A stretch of 64,000 nt of DNA from Siderastrea siderea (lineage: Eukaryota; Cnidaria; Anthozoa; Scleractinia; Rhizangiidae), in contig OZ034967.1 in assembly GCA_964030785.1 (NCBI GenBank), positions 63,022,613 through 63,086,612 of the forward strand, in the 5' to 3' direction. The notes beneath the pieces are model-generated. The model had not been told where the DNA came from. It saw only the letters and a program-made list of their open reading frames with translations, and made no database searches. The first letter of the stretch is position 1; each line of letters begins with the position of its first letter. This document shows, in pieces, positions 12,290-24,510 of the stretch. Made by a program: the position numbers and the translations under genes.

Positions 12290-15200
12290 GTCCTCCTGGA
12301 AGAAGAAACAAAATTAAAGTTGGATGTTATTTATTTGAAAACGATAAAGCTTTCTTTTCCATTGTTGTCCTTTGTACTATATTGTCAGATTTGGTTTTTG
12401 AAATGGGGAAAGGTGTCTCTAGTCCCAGGAGGCATTATCCCAAACAAATTCACCGGCCACCTCTCCTCTCGCCCCTCATTCCTGGAGGTTTCCTATAACA
12501 GGCTGACCAGTTTAAGAAATGCTTCTTCTTCTTTTTACTTTTTTTTCTTCCTTCTTTTCAGTTCTGTACGCGGTCTCTTCCCAAAAGCATTTTTACATTA
12601 GATTCGCGATTGTCCTTGAGTTCAAATACCGTCGAGGCCTTAAAAGTTTTCAGGCTTTTTGCAATTGTAATTGCGTGAAGTGAGCTCATGAATTCGTTCT
12701 ATTCTTTTTATATTAAACCTTATCTTTATAACAATCGTTTAATTAAAGATTTGAAGTCCCTCCCGATTAACGGATATTGAACACTTGAATTATTTGTAGA
12801 ATGTTATGAGATTATCTGATACCAATGCCAAATCACAACGTAATCAATCCAACAGAAATTAAAAAAAAGACTGATCCCCTCTCGACTATTTACAACTGAA
12901 TTGAGTACTAAGAAAAATTCATCTCAATATCGGTTGCCATGGAAACACTTGTACAACTCATCCCCTCGGCTTCAGAACAAGAAACGCGTCAAAAATGTTT
13001 TCACACTAGAGCTGGTTTTACCATAAATTTGGCGTCTTTTTCTCTGATTCAGAGTCAGCTAAAGTTAAACTGTATATAAACTGTAGCTTTCAAGTTTGGT
13101 TCGTTTCATGAAAGGTAAAGACGTTTTTGGACTAAAGTGCATCTTTGAACGGACCTGAAATGAGCTTTGATGAAGTCAATGAGCTTAGACGTTTTAAAGA
13201 GGAAAGTGGTAACAGTTTTCATGGGATTGAAGAATGTATGAAAATTAATAATAAAAACTGTTTTGAGCAACATCTTCAGCTGGCTTCCTATCTTTTTGCA
13301 AGTTTTCTTTTCCTCAGTTGAAACTGTTTTCGTTTCCAGGCCAGCTTTTTTTTATATCGACAGACAACTCTGCACCAGAAACTAAATGCATTTTCTTCTG
13401 ATGTCCCCTGGCAATGTGATATTTTGATGCTGGATAAGCACTTCTTTTCCTACCATATTTTTGAAACCAATTTAGTGGCTTGTTAAAAGCTAACAATGAA
13501 GACTGAATGCTATATTCCCTAAATAGAATTGATATTTTCCATAAAAACGCGTCAAACGTGTTTATGCAGATCGCAAAAAGGTAAAATTCCATCTTTTAGA
13601 ATTAAAAGAAACACCCTCAAGATTTGGAGAAGGGACAGTTATCACTTAACTATTTATTGAAATGTTTTAATCTATTATTTTCGGGAATTAAAAAACTTAG
13701 ATAACTTACCCGTAAAAAGCTCACTTCTGTCGCGTGGTCTGCAAATCACCAAATCTCATGAAGAGTGACTATTCTCGGCTCTTTTGAAAACTTTTATTAA
13801 AGACTGATCAATAAAAAAGCATCATCATGAACTGTCAAGAATTGATTTATGTTACTGTCAGCTGGCTTTCCTTTGCGGCAACTTTGAAGGCATTTACTAG
13901 ACACAAATTAAAAAGAAACCTTGATCACGAATTTTAAGAAATTAAAGGTACTGAAAGGAAAAATAGGACAAGTTATCCAAGAGCGTCCATCAGCGCTTGC
14001 TCCTGATTGCGTTATATTCATAATTACTACACATGGAGCAAATAAAGAGGACAAAAGTGCCTCATTGAAGCATTGGTTTCGGTTTTAGTGCAATGAAAAT
14101 CTTGTTTTATTTCTTGGCGACCATTTTCAAACAAAACTAATGACAGTAATTAGTTTAATCCTTAGAATCTGAGTAATTATTAATATGCAATTATACCGTA
14201 AAGAGAACAAATACATTTGCTCCGGGAAATTACTAAACCGAGGAAATTGTTTTACCCTAATAATTTAACAAGCGATATGATGCAATCATAAAGCAATAAA
14301 TATTAGGGAATATTTACCTCCAGTCCGTCTCAGTAAATACTCACCAATATTCACCTCGCATTTGGAAAATAATTGTTAAATACTGTATGATAATCTCCCT
14401 ACACAACAACAAATTTTCATAAGCTATTTTTTTTAAAATACATAATGGCCTCCAGTTCGACATGGGTAGAGCATGTTATAGTACGTTGCCTCTATGAAAA
14501 ATAAAGTTTAAAAACACCGGCGATTCATTTTAAAGTGGTGTTTCATTTCGTCAAAATGCAAACCAAGAAATATTTCATTGAAAAGAACGTTGCGCATGCT
14601 CAATTTAGGAAATGCAGCCTGCTCGACCCAAGCATCTCTACCCAACATTGTTCCTGCAGTACGCAAAGGGGGAAACGGCATTTGTTGCGGAAATTGAATA
14701 TAATGTTTCTGAGAAAAAAAGAATCAGAAACGAACAATCTGGAAGATGTTTGTTTCTCCTATACACTTTACCTTAGTTGCAACAACTACGACATAGACTT
14801 ATGGCGCAAACTTGTGGCTTGCTTTTTTCTGTTAGATGGGTTTTCTTTTTGCCGACCCTTTACCGACCAAGTCGAAGGAAATCAAGGTTACTGTAGACCT
14901 TCGCGGGTGTCTTCTGGCAAATCTTCTCTACGCGCGTTGTTTTTCGATAAATCCTAGCAAACTATATATCACTGTAAAGCTTACAAAATGCAAAATCCGA
15001 AATAGTACTTTTAAAAGACCTTTTTTGTTTACGTAAGAGCGCACGAGCCGTCAAACGCAAAACTGACTGAGTTCGCCAAAGTGAACTACGTGCCTTCGCG
15101 TTATCGCGGACATCCAAATAAACTGCACTATATCAATCAGGATATGATAGGCTAACAAAGTGTGTGAGGCTTTTTCGTTACTTTCATTGGTTCCCGAGAA

Positions 15201-16970
15201 AATCTATTGTAAAGTTAGACAATTGAAATATTTTCGATGGTCGTCACGCGCCGAGACATTACAAGAAAGATATTGGGAATTTCGTAAAAGCCTCACACAC
15301 TTTGGCGCGTAGATGTGTTTCGAAAACTTGGGCCAAGTTTCGTTCAAATCCAATAAATTTAGATACCCCAATAATTCGTTTGAATTGAGGGAATAAGCGA
15401 AAAAACAAAACTTGAGTTTTAGGCACCGAAAGATTTCGACATTTTTCGCACCTCATTAAAGCAGTTGTCAGCGTGGTCATGCCCCCGCCCAATAGAACAC
15501 AACGTAGGAAACCCCCTAATGAGTGTCTCGACAAAGCGGTTTATGAAATTCGCGGGAAAAGGAAAGCCAGAGCACAATATTTATTTATTTTTTTTTGGAC
15601 TCGATTTTTTAATCATAACACTAAATCACCAGAATTCTAGTCTTTTGGATCGGCAAGAGAACGAAGCATAAAAGCGAGCCTAATCAAGAACGTCGCATAA
15701 TAGCGCTAGTTAAAACGAACAAGGTTCTTCAATGCAACAACAACAACAACAGCAACAACAACAACAGTGGTATTGCACCTTAAACAAAAACCAAAACAAA
15801 AAAAAAGAAGAAAAAAGTATAAAATTAAAGTAGCGAAAGCGGTTAATTTACAATTCTTGTATCTAATGATTCATTTCTTAATGTAAAAGCTTCGTAAATG
15901 AAGTGACCTATCTTTTTACAAACGAAAGTAACAGTGCTATTAAAGAGAAAAACAATTTTGTTATTAGCATTTAAATAATCGAATTCTGGGTATTTGCTAA
16001 TGATATCTTCCACTAAAGAATTTCTAATTGTGTCATATTTGTTGCAAAATAAGAGGAAGTGTGCTTCGTTTTCAACTTCATTTGACTTTTAGAAATGAGT
16101 CATCGCAAAAGTTCGCTTAAAAGAAACAACACTTTCTATTTTGGAAAAGAGACAGTTTCCATAGCTTGACAGTTTTGAAATTTTGGCTCCGAAGCCTGCT
16201 TAACGCGCGCTAACAATTCTAATAACTCGTTCGTTGAGAGAGACATTAGGGGTTAAAAGTCGGGGGTAATTTCGGTTTTATAAGCACGGACACATCCTTC
16301 CACAACACGTTTTATTTTCTGCAGCAGACGAGAGCGAGTGCGTGTCACCGACGACTGCAGTCTGCGTATTCCGTTATTCGAGATCCCGAATGAATTTTGC
16401 CCGCGAAAAATGTCAACAGGCTGCTGGACGCCTAGTGGGAATTATTGGATCATGACACCTTTAGGTATTCAATAACTGGGCTTCCAAATCATTCTTTTTG
16501 GCGTATCTCGCATTCTTTTAATGATTTTGTGAAAAATTTTTCGGCAATTTCAACTTTAACATCTTATCTAACCAGAGAGCGAAAAAGTAAAATTTTGAAA
16601 AATCTGACCCGTGATCGTTTACAGCCCTAAAGAGAATTTAACAGAGCACCATTCGCACATTAAATGTCTTTTTATTACGAAAAGGTGAAGTATAACGAAG
16701 CTTAATACACAGTAACAAAATAAGACCTTATGATAGTGGAGTTCAAAGATTTGTTGTTATCTGACCCTCTCCCATCTACATAGCGTCCCGTCATCACAAA
16801 CAGAGATCAAAACCCTGCTAAAAAATAGAAAATAGTTATACACTGACAACAAGATACAGATACTAAGCAAGCATACCAAACCACTCTAACAATGGAATTA
16901 GAATAACATGGTGCCGGGAATCAATATTCATTAGTATCGGGATATAATAAAATAATGAACTAAAATGGGT
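12290..16970. other. No recognisable gene
   Basis: This is 4.7 kb of AT-rich sequence upstream of the putative first exon of the vWA/TSP1 gene. Open frames at 13,314-13,592 (minus) and 14,535-14,957 (plus) match nothing I recognise and lack convincing exon borders. A short CAA/CAG microsatellite lies at 15,735-15,766. The area may hold the promoter and 5' UTR exons of the minus-strand gene, but no clear promoter motif was found. Confidence 0.4.
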
Positions 16971-16974
16971 GCAT

Positions 16975-17510
16975 AAATTGTGCGTTTTGGGGGTGAGTTC
17001 ATGGTGAATAAACGGATGCGGTCATGAGTGAGTTCAAGGATGAGTGGATGGGTGTGTTTATGGGTGAATGTGTGGTGAGGTAATGAGCGAGGTTCGTGGG
17101 TGCGTCCGTGGGTGCGTTCCTGGGTGGGCTGTAGACTGCGAGTAGTCTCTAATTTTGGCGATCGCTTGTGGGGCGGGCGAAATACACGCGCGCGCGCGAA
17201 ATTTCGAGGAGACGCGAAATTTTCGGCGCTCCCCTCGCGTGGCGTCTCCTCGAAATTTCGCGCGCGCGTGTATTTCGCCCGCCCCACAAGCGATCGCCAA
17301 AATTAGAGACTACTCGCAGTCTAGGTGGGCTGTGAGTTTATGGATGAGTTTATGGCTGCATTCGTGAGTAAGGTTGTGTAGTGTGTTCATGGATGCGTGT
17401 GTGGGTAATTTCGTAGGTGTGTTCCTGGGTGCGTTCCCGGTTGCGTTCCTGGGTGTGTTCCTGGGTGTGCTCACGGGTGTGTTCACGCGTAAGTTCACGT
17501 GTTAGTTAGT
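16975..17510. repeat. Minisatellite with 12-bp unit (ATGGGTGNGTTC)
   Basis: Degenerate 12-base units such as GTGGGTGCGTTC, ATGGGTGAATGT and CTGGGTGTGTTC repeat over about 500 bp. The open frames across it (4-residue periodic, for example TPRN) are products of the repeat. The array is split by the palindromic insertion at 17,132-17,323. Confidence 0.75.
17132..17323. mobile_element. Palindromic miniature transposon with 9-bp target duplication (Mutator-like)
   Basis: The 192-bp element is an almost complete palindrome. Arms begin TAGACTGCGAGTAGTCTCTA, continue through GCGATCGCTTGTGGGGCGGG and a CG-rich GCGCGCGCG stretch, and meet around 17,228. It is flanked by the exact 9-bp repeat GGTGGGCTG at 17,123-17,131 and 17,324-17,332. 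Nine-bp target duplications are typical of Mutator-like transposons, so the class is inferred from that and from the foldback form. No transposase is present. Confidence 0.8.
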
Positions 17511-17709
17511 GGTGATGTCGGACCTATATAGCAACAGAACCAAAGGCCTGGTGACCGACCAATAACAAACGAATGGCGTCACAAACCGAGGATCAATAGA
17601 AGCTAAGCACGTGCAAACTTGTGAAACTTTTTATTATGCAAAATACGTAACTGGAGCATGATGGGATGGGACCAAAAAACTAGCCGCGCGGGATAAAGAT
17701 AACAGTGTT

Positions 17710-18080
17710 TAGAATCATCCTCAGGAAATATCAAATAAATGATAAATTGCTACACTGAAATTCCAAGCCACTGAAAATATTCAGTGGCTTAGGTATAGAA
17801 TCGAAACACTGTTATCTTCATTTATTTGTTTCCTTGCATGTATTACTGACATGCTACGTATGTTTGTCACAGGACTGATTTCTTGTGCACATGTAAGTTC
17901 CAACGGGCTGCACTGCTCCCATCGTGGCTTTGTACATAGCTCAGATGGTAGAGCAGTGGTCTAGTAACCCGAAGGCCGTGGGTTCGAGTCCCACCTAAGC
18001 CACTGAATTTTTTCAGTGGCTTGGATTTTCAGTGTAGCAATTTATCATCTATTTGACTGATATTGCCTAAGGATGATTTT
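17710..18080. mobile_element. Palindromic element with tRNA-like core (copy A)
   Basis: Terminal inverted repeats read AATCATCCTCAGGAAATATC on the left, with the matching complement on the right, followed by GATAAATTGCTACACTGAAA and CCAAGCCACTG. The core carries a plus-strand tRNA-Thr-like sequence at 17,926-18,002. The left half has lost the mirrored tRNA-like unit that copy B (28,151-28,478) retains. It could be regarded as a tRNA-derived SINE or as a foldback MITE that captured a tRNA. Confidence 0.65.
17926..18002 (+). pseudogene. tRNA-Thr(AGT)-like sequence in element copy A
   Basis: The acceptor halves GGCTTTG and CTAAGCC pair in 6 of 7 positions. A box (TAGCTCAGATGG) and B box (GGTTCGAGTCC) for RNA polymerase III are intact, and the T arm is perfect. 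The anticodon loop CTAGTAA would give AGT (Thr), but the anticodon stem pairs poorly, and four extra bases interrupt the junction before the D arm. It is therefore a tRNA relic, possibly still transcribed. Confidence 0.6.
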
Positions 18081-18378
18081 GATATAGAGTACTCATGGCT
18101 CTCCCGAATCCTGCCCTTTACGATTTTTTTATTGCAAAATATTATGTTATGTTGCAAAGCTTTTCTTGCGCGAACCTTGCTTCTCGCCCTTTCTTTTCCT
18201 CTTCCCCACATACTTGTCTTTGTATCCTTTTTTCCTCCAGGGTCTTCTCGCATAACTGCGGGTCCCACCAACTGAACACTACAAACTCTGGTTGTTGGGA
18301 TTACCACTGATGAATTCTATATAGGCAAGACAAAACGAAGAGTTCACAGCAGAAAAAACTGGACATTTTAAGAGCGCT

Positions 18379-21300
18379 TGTCTGTAAAAATCAAACATAA
18401 CGCGGCAAGGGTGGAAAATTCGATTTCTTTCATATTTTAATGTTAGATAGGTTAGGGTATACCTAAAATCACTGGATACTTTTTTTGGCAAAATATCCTT
18501 TTATTTCAAAGAAAAATGCAAATAACGAACTTCCGTTAAAATCGCCATTTGAAGCAGTAAATTATGACATCAATTTGAGGCGTTCACGTGCAAAAACAAA
18601 TCCCTCTGTCGTCTTTTAAACACTCAATTTTACTTTTGCAATCTCTCAAGAGCTTCAAAACTGATTTTGGTAGAAACTGCGTTGTTCTTTGTGTTTGAAA
18701 TAATTTAATTTTGAAAGTATACATTTCTCATCAGGAAAAGTACTTTGTGAATTAAATTATTTTTCACCATGTGCTAAACCTTCAAATCGATTCAGCTTCT
18801 GGCTGTTGAATTAAGAAAAGATGTTCTCAGGATTGCTGCAAAAATTTCTTTGGGCAAATGATTGAGAGCGACGCGAGAGCTTTTCAAAGTTCGTTAAAAT
18901 GCAGGTTGTTTGACCCTTCTTGGCAACATTCCATTCGCGAGTCACGCACATATTTTAATGTGTTTCGACCCATATGAGATCGAAAACGTCAAACAGAAAA
19001 ACAGTTCGAAATGCTTTTACCTCATTTGCTGTAAAGGACAGGTCCAGAGGCCATTTCCGAGTGATTCTCTTGCCGTTCGACGTATTTTGGTCCTGTTGAT
19101 GCCATCCAATGAACACCGCCAACTGGGTCAGTGTATTGTAAACGGTCGAACAGCTCAACAACAACCTTTCTTCCAAAACGTTCGAAATCTTTCTACACTG
19201 TGACATCTTACTCAACAGTTCAGTTGATTTAATACGAGTGTTGCTCAGTTTTCAGTGCACAAAAGCATTATCAGATTTGACTGCTAAACTGGGACCAAAC
19301 GTGGATGGCGCCGCGTGCGGATTTGGTTTGTCACGTAATGCGTATCAAAGGCATTTTAGGGGGTAGGGGAAGGGCAAAACCTTTGAGGTGAAGTTAAATG
19401 ACATACAGTGTTAATTGCAGGGATTTTTCGTGGTTTTAATGGCGTTGTGTGTCTTTCTTACTTATTGCCAGTGTTGTTACAACCATTTAAAATTGTATTT
19501 GCTACCCTAGCCTAGTAGTCTGAAACGCAATTCCAACCGTTGTACAAGCTTACAGACATGGTTACAGGTGAGTGGTGCAACAGAAGTGGCGCTATTATTA
19601 ACTAGACCCAACTTTAATACGGGAAAACCTATAACTACAAGGGGCTCCCTTTTGTTAATTGACGAGCGGGCATTCTACCTATCATTGGTGTCAGTCTGCT
19701 GGTTCTTAGCTGGCACAGGACCGGTACAAGGCACAGTTATATCAGGAGTGAAAGTCAGCTCGCTGTTAAAGGGTTGGATGGAGTTTTGGACAGGAAGGGT
19801 TCTCTCTTCATAACAAATGGGTGCAATCGAACTTTTTAACTGTGCTCTCTTGTCAGCTGTTTGACGTAGTCTACATTAGTGTGTCCTGACTAATGAGTGG
19901 GGCTTCTAACAGCACGCCAGTGCTGTTTGAAGACTGTGAAATATGGCACGTAACCAGGGTAACAAAAAATGAGGTTCTGTTCCTGAATTTCTGTTTACGA
20001 ATCTTACTGAGACAGGTTCCCAGTGAGCGAGATCTCTCACAGCAGCCAGCATACTTATCAGAATGGATATGAGGATATCATATAACAGAAATACGTCAAG
20101 CATCTTGCCCTTAAACGTCTGTTACCTCTTTCACGTTCTACATACACCTTAATGAGGACGAAGAGAAGAGTGAGGCTTCCATCGATAACCTGGCTAATAT
20201 TCGGATAGACCATAAGCGAATATAAAACTCACCTGATCCAACTTTTACAAGCGAACCAGTCCCGCGTAAGATAATTTCAGATCCCTTTTTCCCCAGTCCT
20301 CTTTCACTTTTTGGCCACTCTCGTTTTCCTTACCGTGACCCGGCCCCTTGTGCTGCAGCTTCTGCTAGACACTATTCCAAGTTTTGCACGATGGCTGGGA
20401 CATATGGTCATTGTATTCAAGCGTTCGTTGTAAAAACTGACTTGTAACTTGTGGTATCAGGCCCGCACCAAGGCTGAAATAAATGCTGCGAGCAAATTGG
20501 CCTAGTCAAAGCCTTCCCCCCCCCCCCTTCAAAATACACACTCATGCACATAGATGCTAACTCTGTTCACAATGCCACAGTTTGTGTCGATTTCGTCAAA
20601 AACGACACCTTTTTGTGGACATCCTTCGTTGACAATTTGCCACTGAAAGCTGCTTCCTGTTTTCTTTTTCGACGACAAAGTTGTTGGCAACATCCACCAG
20701 GTTTACAGCATCAGTTTTAAAAAAGCACTCTTAAAGTTACAAGGTTTGTTAAAATTGAAACATTTCGACAGCCAAGCTACAAATTTCGGACCTGTTTTAC
20801 CTAACTTTCGTAAACGTTCCCGTAACTTTTATCACTCGATTGGTGAGATAAAAATAGTTTTGTTCCTTGAACTTGTTTTAAAACAACATGATGAGCTTAA
20901 AGCTTGCAGCAAATACACAGCAGTCGCTTAGCTATTAAAGGCATTAAGGTCCTTCACAGTAAAGCTATACTGCCAGGGTCAAGGTGATATGGGTGAAGAA
21001 AGACATTGGTAAGGAACCTGAGCGACTGAAATGTGCGGTGGGCTAGTAGATTTTTGAAGCCCACTTGCCCGGTGGCTAGTGACTCAACAGATGTCAAACC
21101 CTATTAAAGGTTGTAAAATAATAAAAGAAACTTTTAGCATCAGCATTTAAGACTTCGTTGCACATTAATTCGTTTTAATTGTATATTTTTTGGCTCATTT
21201 ATTGTAATGTTTTTTCAACTTCCAAAACTTCTGGGGACTCGAGCCCCCTCCCCCCCCCCCCCCTCCCCCTTCTACGGGCCTGGGTATTCTTGGTGCATGA

Positions 21301-22714
21301 AAGTAAGGGAACAATTGTTTTCAAGCTTTTGATTCGTCTGGTGTTGTAACCACAAACTCCGACAACAAGAAAATGGAACCAACAACAACCGTCTTCTGTG
21401 TAACGAAGCAATTCGTGTATGTAAATATGTATGATTTGTGAAAAAAAAGAGTCCGAGGTCCCCCCTCTAAGCCAAAACAATAAGCACAAACTAGTTAGTC
21501 ACATCGAAATTTCCCTGATAAAAACGATTTTAATGTTCTGGACTCGACGTTTTGAACAAGTTTTTAACTTAAGCTAGTACACGTACCCTTTTTAGCTAAT
21601 TTTCGTGTTCGAACATTATTGTTTGCATGCCTACAACTCACGCCGAGGGGTGACTACTTTTTCTGCATTCTGGCACGGGAGGCTGAGGTGCCTAAATGTA
21701 GCACTAATTTTGTTTCCTATTTTTGGTCCATTATTAGTTCCTCCCATTTCTCGAACCCTGAGCCGTTTAAAAAGAATCAGAGCAGACTTTGCCCTTCCCC
21801 TACCCCCTAGTAAAATGTCCATTCCGATGATTTGCATTGCGTGACGCGGCTCTAGACAGAACTCTGGCCACGTTTAATAGCGGCGACATGTGGTGATAAA
21901 AACCTTTTTGTGTATTGCCATCTAAGCAACACTGACCAGCAACTGAACCGTTTAGTAAGATGTCACAGTGTAGAAAGATTTCAAACGTTTTGGAAGAAAT
22001 ACGTCGAACGGCAAGAGAATCACTCGGAAATGGCCTCTGGACCTGTCCTTTACAGCAAACGAGGTAAGAGCATTTCGAACTGTTTTTCTGTTTGACGTTT
22101 TCGATCTCATATGGGTCGAAACACATTAAAATATGTGCGTGACTCGCGAATGGAATGTTGCCAAGAAGGGTCAAACAACCTGCATTTTAACGAACTTTGA
22201 AAAGCTCTCGCGTCGCCCTCAATCATTTGCCCAAAGAAATTTTTGCAGCAATCCTGAGAACATCTTTTCTTAATTCAACAGCCAGAAGCTGAATCGATTT
22301 GAAGGTTTAGCACATGGTGAAAAATAATTTAATTCACGAAGTACTTTTCCTGATGAGAAATGTATACTTTCAAAATTAAATTATTTCAAACACAAAGAAC
22401 AACGCAGTTTCTACCAAAATCAGTTTTGAAGCTCTTGAGAGATTGCAAAAGTAAAATTGAGTGTTTAAAAGACGACAGAGGGATTTGTTTTTGCACGCGA
22501 ACGCCTCAAATTGATGTCATAATTTACTGCTTCAAATGGCGATTTTAACGGAAGTTCGTTATTTGCATTTTTCTTTGAAATAAAAGGATATTTTGCCAAA
22601 AAAAGTATCCAGTGATTTTAGTTATACCCTAACCTATCTAACATTAAAGTATGAAAGAAATCGAATTTTCCACCCTTGCCGCGGAATTTTGATTTTGTCT
22701 GATTTTTACAGACA
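18379..22714. mobile_element. 4.3-kb foldback element with about 1-kb inverted arms
   Basis: The arms 18,379-19,372 and about 21,790-22,714 are near-identical inverted repeats starting TGTCTGTAAAAATC and sharing the frame beginning MTLLGNIPFASHAHIL. The left arm holds about 90 bases (19,087-19,172) that the right arm lacks. GCGCT flanks both sides (18,374-18,378 and 22,716-22,720), and removing the element restores the PLE codons, so this is a clean insertion with a short duplication. The loop (19,373-21,790) contains repeat family A. The arm frame has no recognised function and no transposase was seen. Confidence 0.75.
20460..21280 (+). mobile_element. Dispersed repeat family A, copy 2
   Basis: This is a diverged copy of 3,041-3,893 in the same orientation. 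It begins GGCCCGCACCAAGGCTGAAA and ends CTACGGGCC, which gives a short terminal inverted repeat GGCCCGYA. It is nested in the loop of the 4.3 kb foldback element. It has no coding capacity. Confidence 0.65.
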
Positions 22715-23356
22715 GGCGCTCTTAAGGCCCTCACTAAAAGTGACCATACATAAGCCATTGCTGATCATCTGAAAACCACTCGTCACAACATTAAATGAGA
22801 TCATTTTGACAGTTTAGTGTCCGGCAAAACGGATTTTCATTGTAAAATAAAGGAGACTTTGCTCATTCAAGAACTACAGCCATCTTTTAAATGTTAACTT
22901 CAGCAGTGAGAAGCTGATGCTTTTCTGTTGCCTCCGCCAAGTTATGGAACTCGCTTCCAGTTTTAAGTTCGACCGTTATTTGAAAACATCGCTTTCGCGA
23001 GCCTTAAATCACCAAAATAAAGACAGAAACACAAATCAAAACACCATGGCAGCGATTTTATGAGTTTTTATTTCATTTTCCTCAGATTTAAGACTCCTAA
23101 ATTTCGGCTTTAGTTTTGCTAATTTGATAAACAGAAACAGCCATTATAAATGCACAGCCCACAACACAAAGAGAGGATGGTAGGCGTGTGCGTCTGCGGC
23201 TTGATTTCCTAGTTTAGCCAGGCCCTTTTTCACTTTTGAAAATGTATGTTGCTTAGCATACGAAACTTTAAGTTTATCATCAAAATGCGTTTGTTTACCA
23301 TGTTTATCACCGCTGTTTGTGTTTTATTCTTAGCCAAGCTACGAACTCAACGTTAA

Positions 23357-23757
23357 ATATACGAGCAACAGTGTAACATTGATAAGATAGAGATGGTTCA
23401 GCGCCGTGCGGCCAGATTTGTCTATAACGACTATTCCCGTTACATCCACGTCTCTCCAATGATTAAAGCACTGGGATGGGACTCCTTGGAATACCGTAGA
23501 TTGAACAACCAAGTGTTCATGTTTTACAAGATCTATAAAGGGCTTGTTGGTATTTCCCTACCACCCGAAATATCTCGCAATACAAGATCTTCAAGATCTC
23601 CTAATTGTGCACCATTTCACCAACTTGCCACACTGAGTGAATGATACTTATAAATACTCTTTTTACCCTAGAACTATAAGAACGTGGAACAGTCTATCCT
23701 TATCTCTAATTCCTGATTCATTAGATGAATTTAAGGCCATTATCTCTAGCATGTAGG
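23357..23757 (+). mobile_element. 3' end of a non-LTR retrotransposon (LINE) reverse transcriptase ORF
   Basis: The frame from 23,357 reads the end of a LINE ORF2: KIEMVQRRAARFVYNDYSRY, then WDSLEYRRLNNQVFMFYKIY. It breaks at 23,641, after which the typical end RTIRTWNSLSLSLIPDSLDE is readable in another frame up to a stop at 23,755. The T/A-rich tail (ATATTGTATTGTATTTTTA) resembles a LINE 3' repeat. It is a 5'-truncated dead copy, of CR1/L2 type by memory of the C-terminal motif. Confidence 0.75.
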
Positions 23758-24489
23758 ATGCCATATTGTATTGTATTTTTATATTTTATTCATATTCATT
23801 TCATTAGATTATATTGCGTGTTCATATTTATATTTATATGTGTTTAATTATTTATTTACTTATTTATTCAATTTTTGCTTTTAAGACGGATTCCGCTCAA
23901 CGTTCGAGCAATAAGTGCAAAAAATATTTACCAAAGAACTACTCATAGCACGGTAACATTTTAAATGCTATTTGAAACATCTCACTCTAGTTCACTTGCC
24001 CAAGTGACCCCGCGATGAAATTCTCAAGCATTCTCAAGAAAATTAATTTCAAATCTCGTAAAAGTCTGCTAAAAACGGGCGCCATTTTGTTTTGAACTGA
24101 CATGAAGCGTCTTTTTAATTGAAATATTGATAACTTCAAATCCAATTTTCTCTCGCGGGGTCAGCTTGGGAGCAAAAGTAACGATAAGTTCTTCTTATCT
24201 GTTCTCAAAATGTGACAGTGCTGCAAGTATTTTTTTGGTAACTTGATTTTTGCACTTACTGCTCGAATGTTGAGTGGAAATCTTCTTAAACTCCTAGTAT
24301 AGTTTCTCTGTTTTAGGAGTATACTCATTAAAAAGCAACCCGAAGCAGTTTCCTTATAAACTGGCAGGTGACATACGGTTTAAAATTCAGTAACGTCCGA
24401 ACCTACCCCAGACTCCCCCCTCTTCCCATCTCCGCCGAAATTGGAATCGTTCCCAGATCCTTTTCCTTGACTTAGTGGCCGGGCCAAAT

Positions 24490-24510
24490 TCAAACAAGAT
24501 GGCGGCAATA
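24490..24510 (+). promoter_or_regulatory. YY1-like AAGATGGCGGC motif overlapping the CDC40 start codon
   Basis: The sequence CAAGATGGCGGCAATA contains the YY1 consensus AAGATGGCGGC, with the ATG being the CDC40 start codon. This arrangement is common in housekeeping genes of animals. Whether it binds a factor here is inference. Confidence 0.45.

Larger units (their letters stand above)
18230..23345 (+). mobile_element. Penelope-like endonuclease remnant, split by an insertion
   Basis: At 18,285-18,378 a degraded GIY-YIG core is readable (GCWDYH, then EFYIGKTKRRVHSRK in a shifted frame). It resumes at 22,715 as KALTKSDH, then HCKIKETLLIQELQPSF to about 22,900, and the element's 3' tail follows to about 23,345, matching the tail of the copy at 1,505-1,640. 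Several stop codons and frameshifts show it is dead. The 4.3 kb between the two halves is another element inserted between adjacent codons. Confidence 0.7.

Noticed and set aside
13314..13592. Minus-strand frame of 92 codons as a further exon of the vWA/TSP1 gene
   Set aside because: No domain similarity and no supported splice connection.
17058..17367. Overlapping open frames on both strands rich in Arg/Ala/Pro
   Set aside because: They are translations of the palindrome and the 12-bp minisatellite, not genes.
17926..18002. Functional tRNA-Thr gene
   Set aside because: Poor anticodon-stem pairing, extra bases before the D arm and location in a repeated palindromic element.
18910..22174. 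Frame MTLLGNIPFASHAHIL... as a duplicated host gene
   Set aside because: Both copies lie in the inverted arms of the foldback element, lack exon borders and have no recognised domain; kept only as part of that element.
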